Of a stretch of 15,490 nucleotides of DNA, positions 5,587 to 12,638 are shown piece after piece (the first letter of the stretch is position 1; each line of letters opens with the position of its first letter). The notes beneath the pieces are model-generated. The model was not told the DNA's origin, did not search any database, and saw nothing but the letters and a program-made list of their open reading frames with translations. The position numbers were made by a program, and so were the translations under genes. The DNA comes from CAYPZL01 sp964415045. GTDB lineage: Bacteria; Planctomycetota; Phycisphaerae; Sedimentisphaerales; Anaerobacaceae. Location of the stretch: NCBI GenBank assembly GCA_964415045.1, contig CAYPZL010000138.1, positions 1 through 15,490 on the forward strand. Reading direction: 5' to 3'.

Positions 5587-7494
5587 ATGACAAGCGTGCT
5601 CAAGAGGATAAGACAGGTTCCACACAATCTCCCGTTCCTGGTGTTGGCGACGGTCTACCTGTGGCTGGTGATCGAGCCGCACCTGATCTACCAGTCTTTC
5701 GGCACCATTCTCCCGGACGCACCGGCATTTCTGACCGGATGGCCGTTTTTGCAAGACGCTCTGAGCCTGCCCGGCGGGCTGGTGATGTACGCAGCCGGGT
5801 TCCTTTCTCAGGGGTTCTACCATTCGTGGCTCGGAAGCGCGATCATCGTGCTGTGCATGCTGTTGCTGTGCGAAGTGGCCCGGCGTCATCTCGCTGCCGC
5901 CGCCGGCGGTGCACGGACCGCCATCCTGAGCTCGGTTCCCGCGATCGCGGTCTTCTTGATCTGCAGCCGGTATAAACATCCCCTGCCCGCCTGCCTGACC
6001 CTGTTCGTGGGGCTGCTGTGTTCCCTTGTTTTTGAAAGAGTACCTCCGCCCCGCCCGGCGGTGCGTGCGCTGGTCTATTGCGGCATGGCGGCCCTGGTCT
6101 TCTGGTGGGCCGGCGCGGGAGGACTGTTCCTTTTTGCTGCTATGACCGTGATCCACGCGGTTTTTCTCCGGCGCAACTGGCGGCTTGCCGCCCTGGCCTT
6201 GCCGGCAAGCGCCGCCATCGCCTGGGCTCTCACCCAGTACGTGTTCCTTCTGCCGCCTCACCAGGCCCTTCTGACCATGACGCCGGCTGCTTCGGCAGTG
6301 ACGGGAGGCATGAAAACGTTCTCCCGGGTCCTGGTCATCATCCTGTACGCCTTCGTGCCTTCGAGCGTACTGCTGCTGTTCCTGGGCAAGGCGGTTTTCC
6401 ACAGGAGCGGGCTCCGCCCGAAGAAACGTCCCAGGCCGACGAAACGAAAGAAGGCGCCTGCCGCAGCCGAACGCCGGAGGTTGTCTCTGGCTCTCATCCG
6501 GAGAGCCGCGCTGACAGCTCTGCCCATCGCCCTGACTGCCGCGGGGCTCTTCTTCAGCTACGACCCCATGAGCAAACCCTTCGTCCTGGCACACGACTAT
6601 GCTCTTCGCAAACAATGGGACAAGACCCTCGAGCTCGCCGGCCGTCTGCCCAAGGGCAGAAGCAATCCCTTCTTCAACCATGACATCATCCGGGCGCTGT
6701 ACCATGCGGGCCGGTTGCCCGAGGCCATGTTCGACTTCCCGCAGACACCGCACGGGCTTATGCTCACGCATGAGAAGAAAGTGTCGTATCTGACCCAGGC
6801 GAGATTGTGCGACACCTTTTTGGAGCTGGGGCAGGTCAACCTGGCCCAGAAGCTGGCGTCGGAGATCCTGGCTGCCAAGAATCATTGGGCGCCGGCCCTC
6901 GAAAAGATGGCCTGGATCAGCATCATCAAGGGACAAAATGACACCGCCCGGGTCTATCTCAACGTTCTGCGGAAAGACCTGGTGTATCGCAAGACCGCCG
7001 AGGCGCTGCTCGGCGCGTTGGACGGCGGGTTCTCGCCGGCGCAGAGGGCCTACGTGGACCGAATCCGTTCCTGCATGCATCAGGCCGGAGACCCGGGGAC
7101 CGGAAAAGATTCCATTGAGGTGATGCTGACGGGATTGCTCCAACGCAATCGGCGCAACAAGATGGCGTTCGAGTATCTCATGGCGTGCTACCTGCTGAGC
7201 GGGCAGGCTGACAAGGTCGTCGCGAACATGGAACGGCTCGGTGAGCTCGGGTATCAGGAAATCCCCGTCCTTTACGAGGAGGCCCTGCTGATCTATCTCG
7301 ATTCGCAGAAGCGGAAAGTCGACCTGAGCACGCTGAACCTGAGGCCGGAAACCATCCAGCGCTACGTGAAATTTGTCCAGCTTAGAAACAGCGTGCAGCC
7401 CCACAACCGCCAGGCCGTACTCCAACGCCTCATCATCGAATTCGGCCACAGCTACTTCTTCTATTTCACCTTCGGCTGCGTCGGCGTGTATTAG
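5587..7494 (+). CDS. Polytopic membrane protein with helical-repeat C-terminus, DUF6057-like
   Basis: 635 residues from ATG 5587. AGGAG (5581-5585) is only one base from that ATG but 10 bases from an in-frame GTG at 5596, so the true start may be 5596 (632 residues). About ten hydrophobic segments fill residues 14-325, interrupted by a very basic loop (276-300, rich in K, R and P) that is probably cytoplasmic. Residues 330-635 are soluble and helical with TPR-like pairs (for example YLTQARLCDTFLELGQVNLAQ and YLMACYLLSGQADKVV), ending FGHSYFFYFTFG. This layout matches what I recall of DUF6057 proteins. It follows the heme-propeller gene by 34 bases, and I infer that the two products act together at the inner membrane, perhaps in assembly or transport. 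No transporter or enzyme motif was seen. Confidence 0.8.
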   Translation: MTSVLKRIRQVPHNLPFLVLATVYLWLVIEPHLIYQSFGTILPDAPAFLTGWPFLQDALSLPGGLVMYAAGFLSQGFYHSWLGSAIIVLCMLLLCEVARRHLAAAAGGARTAILSSVPAIAVFLICSRYKHPLPACLTLFVGLLCSLVFERVPPPRPAVRALVYCGMAALVFWWAGAGGLFLFAAMTVIHAVFLRRNWRLAALALPASAAIAWALTQYVFLLPPHQALLTMTPAASAVTGGMKTFSRVLVIILYAFVPSSVLLLFLGKAVFHRSGLRPKKRPRPTKRKKAPAAAERRRLSLALIRRAALTALPIALTAAGLFFSYDPMSKPFVLAHDYALRKQWDKTLELAGRLPKGRSNPFFNHDIIRALYHAGRLPEAMFDFPQTPHGLMLTHEKKVSYLTQARLCDTFLELGQVNLAQKLASEILAAKNHWAPALEKMAWISIIKGQNDTARVYLNVLRKDLVYRKTAEALLGALDGGFSPAQRAYVDRIRSCMHQAGDPGTGKDSIEVMLTGLLQRNRRNKMAFEYLMACYLLSGQADKVVANMERLGELGYQEIPVLYEEALLIYLDSQKRKVDLSTLNLRPETIQRYVKFVQLRNSVQPHNRQAVLQRLIIEFGHSYFFYFTFGCVGVY

Positions 7495-7819
7495 CAACAC
7501 ACGGCCCTGTGTGTGTGAAAACATCCTGCCACCCGTAGCTGTCCAGGGTCCAAAACAACGCCGCCCGAAAATCGGCACCGACACCACGGCCCTTGTCCCC
7601 CGGATAAGAGCTTGACAGTGGCGGGGCGAACGCGGTAGAATACCGGATGCGTACGGGTGCCGACCGGTCCATACGCCCGGTGAGTGCGGAGTGTTGTTTC
7701 CTGCATCGGAGAAGGGCAAATGGGCAGGGCGCCGCTTCGGAGGGACAGGCGCTCGTCGTACGCAGACCGGAGCAGGATCAAGCCAACGCTAACGATATGC
7801 TCTTTGAAGGAGGACACTC
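7495..7819 (+). other. Intergenic region and LamG-gene leader
   Basis: No gene was found. A weak ACACAC/GTGTGT hairpin lies just after the upstream stop (about 7498-7515) without a T-run. The promoter at 7612-7641 is followed by a leader of about 170 bases that holds a small GCGCC/GGCGC stem (7729-7733 with 7748-7752). I could not match the leader to a known riboswitch. Confidence 0.5.
7612..7641 (+). promoter_or_regulatory. Sigma-70-type promoter of the LamG-protein gene
   Basis: A perfect TTGACA (7612-7617), an 18-base GC-rich spacer and TAGAAT (7636-7641). The predicted start is near 7648. It separates this gene from the ilvC transcription unit. Confidence 0.65.
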
Positions 7820-10800
7820 ATGTCTAAACAACTGCTTTACTCGATCATTGTTACCGTGGTGGTCGGGCTTGTTCAACCAGGCCTGGGCAACGTGCTCGAC
7901 CCGAATCTTGTCGGCTGGTGGAGGTTCGACGAGGGCTCGGGCACCGTCGCGGCCGATTCCAGCGGGAACGACCTGCACGGCACACTGGTCAACGACCCGC
8001 TGTGGCGCGAAGACGGCCCGCGCGACGGATGTTTGTTCTTCGATGGGGCCGATGCGTACGTATGGGTCGCGCAACAGGATGCCCTGAATCCGTCGGACGG
8101 CAGTTTCACGATGTTGTTCTGGGGGTTCGTGGAGGCGGCCGCCGGGACCAGCGGCACCACAAATTGGGACCTGGCGGTGGCCAAGAGAGACACCGCCAGC
8201 ATCGGGTACTACATCGGAGCGGACAGGAACCAGGGAGGCGGCGACGAGACGGGATATCGATTCATGCTGGGAGACAACGGCGCGAATCGCAAGGATACGC
8301 CTTTTGTGACGGTGCCCCTGGGAGAATGGGTCTTTGTAGCGTCGGTTCTGGACAGAGCCCAGAACACCCAGAAAATCTCCGTTGACGGCGGGCAGACCTG
8401 GGAGAGCACCACCCCTCCGGCCGGGCCCATCGAGCCCGTCCAGGACCTTGGGATCGGCTGGGACATCGGACAGAACAACTACTGGTACCATGGGAGGATC
8501 GATGACGTGGCCTTCTTCAACCGGGCGTTGTCGAACGGCCAGATCAACCTGATCATGCAGGAGGGCATGACTCCGGCGCTGGCCAAAGACGCGTATCCGA
8601 AAGACGGCGCCACGGACGTGCCGTTCGACGCTCTTCTGAGCTGGTCTCCGGGGCTGTACGCCTCGACGCACGACGTGTACTTCGGGACGAGTGCCACCGA
8701 TGTCGAAGCGGCCACGAAGACCGATCCGCTCGGCGTGCTGGTCAGTCCGGATCAGAGTGCGTCGGTATACGATCCCGGCCCGCTGACACTTGGACAGACG
8801 TACTACTGGCGCGTCGACGAAGTCAACGCCCCGTCGGAGCCCGGGACCTTCAAGGGCGAGATATGGAGTTTCACCGTCGAGCCGGTTGCGTATGCCGTTG
8901 AAGGCGTCACCGTGACATACTCCGGCATCAGCCTGCCCGGGTCGGGTCCGGAAAACACCATCAACGGCTCCGGCCTCAACGACGACGACCAGCATTCCAT
9001 GGAACTCGAGGATATGTGGCTCAGCTTGCCCGGAGCCGGACCGGACCAGCTCGTTTATGAGTTCGACAGGCCTTACAGCCTGTATGAGATGTGGGTCTGG
9101 AACAGCAACATCGAGGGCGAGCCCGCGATCGGCTTCAGCCTCAAAGACGTCACCGTCGAGTATTCCCTCGACGGCACCGACTGGATTCTTCTTGGTGAGG
9201 AGGAATTTGCCCAGGGGGCCGGGGCGGACACCTATACGGCCAACACGACCGTCCCGTTCGACGGCGTGATCGCCCAGTACGTTCGCCTGACCATCAACAG
9301 CAGTTGGATCTCACCGATGCAGCATGGTCTCAGCGAGGTGCGTTTCCTGTATACCCCGCTGCGGGCCCGCCAGCCGGAGCCGGCATCGGAGGCGAACGAT
9401 CTGCCGCCCGAGCTCATTCTGAGCTGGCGTCCCGGTAGACACGCCGCTCAGCACGACGTGTATATGGACACCGACGAGCAGGCCGTCATCAATGGAACGG
9501 CCCCCGTCGTCTCGGTTACCGAGGCCGCCTTTGATCCCGGCATGCTCGACCTGGGCCAGACGTATTACTGGAGGGTCGATGAGGTCAACGAAGCCGACGC
9601 CATCGGCGTCTGGGAAGGCGATCTCTGGAGCTTCTCGACGCAGGAATTCCTCGTCGTGGACGACTTCGAGAGCTACACGGATTACTCTCCCAATCGGATT
9701 TTCCAGACGTGGATAGACGGGTGGGGCTTCTCGGAAGATGATTTCTTCCCCGATGGACACGACGGCAACGGCACCGGCGCCCAGGTCGGCAACATGGACC
9801 CGCCGTGGGCGGAGCAGACGATTGTCTACACCGGCAACCAGTCGATGCCGCTGACCTACAACAACGTCGCCCCCCTGTTCTATTCCGAGACGCAACGGTC
9901 CTTCGACGAGCCTCAGAACTGGACGTTGTACGGCGCCGGGACCCTTACCGTGCACTTCCGCGGCGCGCTGGACAACACGGGGCACCTGTATGCCAAAATC
10001 AACGGCGTGAAGGTGCCCTATAACGGCGACGCCGCCGACATCACCAAGATGATCTGGCAGCCGTGGAACATCGACCTCTCAACCGTGAATACCAACCTGG
10101 AGAGCATCCGGACCCTGGCGATCGGTGTTGACGACGCCGACGCGGCGGGCAAACTCTACATCGATGATATCCGGCTGTATCCCGAACCGCCGGAATCGAC
10201 CATACCGGTCGAGCCCAATCGCGCCAACCTGATCGCGTACTACGCTCTCGATGGCGACGTCACCGACAGTTCCGGCAACGGCCATCACGGCGAGCTAATT
10301 GGCGACCCCGTGTACGTTGCCGGTGTGCGCGGTCAGGCCTTGGAGTTTGATGGAGTTGACGACCACGTCCAAATCGCCGACCACGACAGCTTGAATCCGC
10401 TGGAAGGCAGCTTCACGATCTCTTTCTGGGCGCAGCTCGATCCGATGCAGGGGACCAGTGGCACCGGCAACTGGGACATCGCCGTGGGCAAGCGCGAAGC
10501 AGGCAGTCGCGGATATTACGTCGGAGCCGACAGAAACCAGGGGACGGAAGACCAAGCCGGCTTCAAGTTCATGCTGGGCAACACCAGTTCCAGAAGAGTA
10601 GACACGCCCTATGGGCTGGTGTCGCTCGGCGAATGGGTGTTTGTCACCGCCGTTCTGGATCGAGAGCAGGATGTGCATAAGATTTCCGTCGACGGCGGTC
10701 ACAACTGGATCACCGCCACGCCTCCGTCCGGCTCTGTCGCGCCGGCCCAGGACCTCGGGATCGGATTTGACATCGGGCCGAACAACTACTGGTTCCATGG

Positions 10801-10873
10801 CGCGATTGACGAAGTGCGTTTCTACAACATAGCGCTGTCCGACCGGGAGGTTGCCTGGCTCGCCGGCAACTGA
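7820..10873 (+). CDS. Secreted multidomain LamG / fibronectin-like / discoidin-like protein
   Basis: 1017 residues. GAAGGAGG lies 6 bases before the ATG. Signal peptide about 1-23 (IIVTVVVGLVQPGLG). Domains in order: LamG (concanavalin-like) 31-246; fibronectin/Ig-like 256-354 ending in YYWRVDEVN and IWSFTVEP; a discoidin (F5/8C)-like beta-sandwich 360-512; a second fibronectin-like module 516-606 with the same YYWRVDEVN; a module opening VVDDFESYTD and closing LYIDDIRLYP (611-787), typical of planctomycete exported proteins; and a second LamG 803-1015. The two LamG domains share long identical stretches (GADRNQG, LGEWVF, KISVDGG, QDLGIG) and are roughly half identical by eye, so one arose by internal duplication. 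No catalytic domain, dockerin, PEP-CTERM or membrane anchor was seen: the protein ends right after the last domain. Likely glycan or surface binding outside the cell; the ligand is unknown. Confidence 0.9.
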   Translation: MSKQLLYSIIVTVVVGLVQPGLGNVLDPNLVGWWRFDEGSGTVAADSSGNDLHGTLVNDPLWREDGPRDGCLFFDGADAYVWVAQQDALNPSDGSFTMLFWGFVEAAAGTSGTTNWDLAVAKRDTASIGYYIGADRNQGGGDETGYRFMLGDNGANRKDTPFVTVPLGEWVFVASVLDRAQNTQKISVDGGQTWESTTPPAGPIEPVQDLGIGWDIGQNNYWYHGRIDDVAFFNRALSNGQINLIMQEGMTPALAKDAYPKDGATDVPFDALLSWSPGLYASTHDVYFGTSATDVEAATKTDPLGVLVSPDQSASVYDPGPLTLGQTYYWRVDEVNAPSEPGTFKGEIWSFTVEPVAYAVEGVTVTYSGISLPGSGPENTINGSGLNDDDQHSMELEDMWLSLPGAGPDQLVYEFDRPYSLYEMWVWNSNIEGEPAIGFSLKDVTVEYSLDGTDWILLGEEEFAQGAGADTYTANTTVPFDGVIAQYVRLTINSSWISPMQHGLSEVRFLYTPLRARQPEPASEANDLPPELILSWRPGRHAAQHDVYMDTDEQAVINGTAPVVSVTEAAFDPGMLDLGQTYYWRVDEVNEADAIGVWEGDLWSFSTQEFLVVDDFESYTDYSPNRIFQTWIDGWGFSEDDFFPDGHDGNGTGAQVGNMDPPWAEQTIVYTGNQSMPLTYNNVAPLFYSETQRSFDEPQNWTLYGAGTLTVHFRGALDNTGHLYAKINGVKVPYNGDAADITKMIWQPWNIDLSTVNTNLESIRTLAIGVDDADAAGKLYIDDIRLYPEPPESTIPVEPNRANLIAYYALDGDVTDSSGNGHHGELIGDPVYVAGVRGQALEFDGVDDHVQIADHDSLNPLEGSFTISFWAQLDPMQGTSGTGNWDIAVGKREAGSRGYYVGADRNQGTEDQAGFKFMLGNTSSRRVDTPYGLVSLGEWVFVTAVLDREQDVHKISVDGGHNWITATPPSGSVAPAQDLGIGFDIGPNNYWFHGAIDEVRFYNIALSDREVAWLAGN

Positions 10874-10912
10874 TTTTCGAGCGCCTGTTCAGAACCGAAC
10901 GCAGACGAGCAG

Positions 10913-10944
10913 CGGGCAGGACGCCCTCAACAGCGTCCTGCCCG
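10913..10944 (+). terminator. Strong hairpin after the LamG-protein gene
   Basis: CGGGCAGGACGC and GCGTCCTGCCCG form a perfect 12-bp stem with an 8-base loop (CCTCAACA), 40 bases past the stop codon. No T-run follows, so it may act as a terminator without a U-tract or as a 3' end stabiliser. Confidence 0.5.
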
Positions 10945-11046
10945 TCTGGTATAGCACCCAGGCCCATGAGGCCCCGGCGGCAGAGCCGGTCGCGGTCGTT
11001 GGGAAAATGAAAATCAAAATGCCAACCGTCACAAAGGAAGTTGACT

Positions 11047-12249
11047 ATGCGCGCACGAAACGCTGATGCTCCTGGCGACCGAGATCGCCGGCAGAACAAC
11101 GAATTTCTCATGTCTCATGCACGGTTTGCCGCTTGGGTCCTGCTCTTGTGCGTGGTGGCCTTTGCAGTGCCGGCCGCTCGGGCAGCCGACCAGGTGGTCC
11201 GCGAGGAAGCTCCTTTCCCCGTGATCGTCGACCCGGAGGCTACGGGTTCCGCCGAGCCGGTGTGCTATGAAGTGCTCCGCGGCGACTTTCACATGCATAC
11301 GGTCTATTCCGACGGCTCACTGTCGCCGGCCGACCGCGTCATGGAGGCCTGGCAGTACGGCTTCGACGTGATCGCCATTACCGATCACCGCAATTTCAAC
11401 GCTTACGAGCACGCTCTGCCCACCGCCGAGGCGCTCGACATTGTCCTGCTGCGCGGCATGGAGACGGGCCTCAACGGAAAGGAACACGTTGTCGCCCTCG
11501 ATTTCTCGGCCGACTACGAGCCCCGCAACCCGCACCAGTGGGCCGAGGTCCCGGGGCAGGCGACAGTGTTCTATCAGGAGCAGTGGACCCGCCTGGCCTC
11601 GGCCGGCGGCTACGCGATCTACGCCCACCCGCACGTGGGGTTGAGAGAGACGATGCTCTGGGGCATCCGCCAGGGATTGCTTCAGGGGATCGAGCTCAAG
11701 AATGGCGTCGTCGGCTCCGGCTGGAACACCGTCGAGAGCCACGGCACCTATTGGTATCCTTTCGCGTTCGACTGGGCAATCGAGCACAATCTCACCATCT
11801 TCGCCAACTCCGACGTGCACGGCGCCCGCAGCAGTGTCGATCAGACGGTCACACTGGTCCTTGCCAGGGATCGGTCGAGGCAAGGCGTGATGGAGGCCCT
11901 TGGCGGCCGCCGGACCGTGGCGTACTTCAACAACATGCTCTGCGGCCACCAGTGGGTGCTGGAACTGTTGATGGCAAGCCTGGTCGATGTGCGCCTCGCC
12001 CAGATCGAGGGCGGCAGGACTTTTCTGTGCCTGCAAAACTACGGGCCGGTCGAACTGACCGCCCAGATCACGGGCATGCCCCTCGGCCCGGTCACCCTTG
12101 AGCCGTACCAGCAGATTCTCGTCAGCGTCAGGCGAGCGCCGGATACCGTCGAAATCAAATGGACGAATCTCTACGTCCGCCCCACGGAGAACCTGACCAC
12201 CACCCACCCGCTCGCTACAACGACCGGGCCCAGCCCGGGATCGAGGTAG
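11047..12249 (+). CDS. Exported PHP-family metal-dependent phosphoesterase
   Basis: 400 residues from ATG 11047, chosen because AAAGGAAG (11033-11040) precedes it. An alternative ATG at 11110 would give a shorter signal peptide but lacks a ribosome site. A hydrophobic stretch at 30-44 followed by AARA-ADQ (cleavage near 46) indicates export. The PHP (polymerase and histidinol phosphatase) metal set is complete: RGDFHMHTVYSDG (His82, His84, Asp89), ITDHRNF (His114), GMETG (Glu139), IYAHPH (His194) and NSDVHGA (Asp256, His258). Such proteins hydrolyse phosphate esters with a cluster of two or three metals; the substrate cannot be read from sequence. A beta-rich tail (about 315-375) without known motifs follows the catalytic domain. 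It lies 173 bases after the LamG gene, across a strong hairpin, so it may be separately transcribed. Both neighbours being exported suggests work on extracellular or periplasmic material. Confidence 0.88.
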   Translation: MRARNADAPGDRDRRQNNEFLMSHARFAAWVLLLCVVAFAVPAARAADQVVREEAPFPVIVDPEATGSAEPVCYEVLRGDFHMHTVYSDGSLSPADRVMEAWQYGFDVIAITDHRNFNAYEHALPTAEALDIVLLRGMETGLNGKEHVVALDFSADYEPRNPHQWAEVPGQATVFYQEQWTRLASAGGYAIYAHPHVGLRETMLWGIRQGLLQGIELKNGVVGSGWNTVESHGTYWYPFAFDWAIEHNLTIFANSDVHGARSSVDQTVTLVLARDRSRQGVMEALGGRRTVAYFNNMLCGHQWVLELLMASLVDVRLAQIEGGRTFLCLQNYGPVELTAQITGMPLGPVTLEPYQQILVSVRRAPDTVEIKWTNLYVRPTENLTTTHPLATTTGPSPGSR

Positions 12250-12519
12250 CAATTGGCTCATCGGTGACAGCCCTGTGATCCCCGCCGGCGCCGGTGCATG
12301 GCGTGGAGTCTCCCGCCGGCGAACCCAGGAGCCTTCCTGGAAGAGTGTGCCGCCGGCGCGTTGATGACGCGCTTCGGGGCGTCCTGCCAAAATGGCACGG
12401 CGACGTGACAAACCGCGGTCTTTTTCCGTCTGCGGCGTGTGCGTCGTGAGAGGTCGAATTTCGTCTAAATCCTTTAGTGACACGAGGTTAAGGTTGGGTC
12501 GCCGTCTGGCCCGGGCCGC
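12250..12519 (+). other. Intergenic region upstream of dnaK
   Basis: No gene was found. It contains three copies of CCGCCGGCG (12282-12290, 12313-12321, 12350-12358), a small CCAGGA/TCCTGG hairpin (12325-12340) that may end the PHP transcript, a GACGC/GCGTC hairpin (12366-12383) and the inverted repeat at 12385-12397. No CIRCE (HrcA) operator was seen. Confidence 0.55.
12385..12397. promoter_or_regulatory. Candidate activator-binding inverted repeat upstream of the dnaK promoter
   Basis: TGCCA-AAA-TGGCA is a perfect inverted repeat centred about 155 bases before the predicted dnaK start. That distance is typical for enhancer sites of sigma-54 activators. The link is inferred from position only. 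Confidence 0.3.
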
Positions 12520-12535
12520 TGGCACGGGTTTTGCA
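12520..12535 (+). promoter_or_regulatory. Sigma-54 (RpoN) promoter of dnaK
   Basis: TGGCACG-GGTT-TTGCA matches the -24/-12 consensus TGGCACG-N4-TTGCA at every fixed base; GG (12521-12522) and GC (12533-12534) have the required 10-base separation. The predicted start is near 12546, about 93 bases before the dnaK ATG. Confidence 0.65.
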
Positions 12536-12545
12536 CATCTTATGT

Positions 12546-12569
12546 TGGCGCCAGCAACGCTATGCGCCA
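12546..12569 (+). promoter_or_regulatory. Hairpin at the predicted 5' end of the dnaK mRNA
   Basis: TGGCGC and GCGCCA pair over a 12-base loop. The stem begins at the predicted sigma-54 start point, so it would cap the 5' end of the transcript and could affect stability. No ribosome site is sequestered. Confidence 0.3.
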
Positions 12570-12638
12570 TGGTTGCGGTCGTGCGCTTAGGTATAGATCA
12601 GCCAGTGCCAACGTGGGAGTAAGGAAAGGACATGCATC

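Noticed and set aside
3831..7719. Long minus-strand frames opposite the heme-propeller and membrane-protein genes
   Set aside because: They are antisense shadows produced by the strong third-position GC bias of the plus-strand genes, with low-complexity products rich in R, G and H.
7648..7819. Possible riboswitch in the LamG-gene leader
   Set aside because: Only a 5-bp stem is visible, and the leader does not match the conserved cores of cyclic-di-GMP, glycine or cobalamin riboswitches that I compared by eye.
12392..12622. 76-codon frame upstream of dnaK
   Set aside because: It has no ribosome site, shows no recognisable protein pattern, and covers the sigma-54 promoter.
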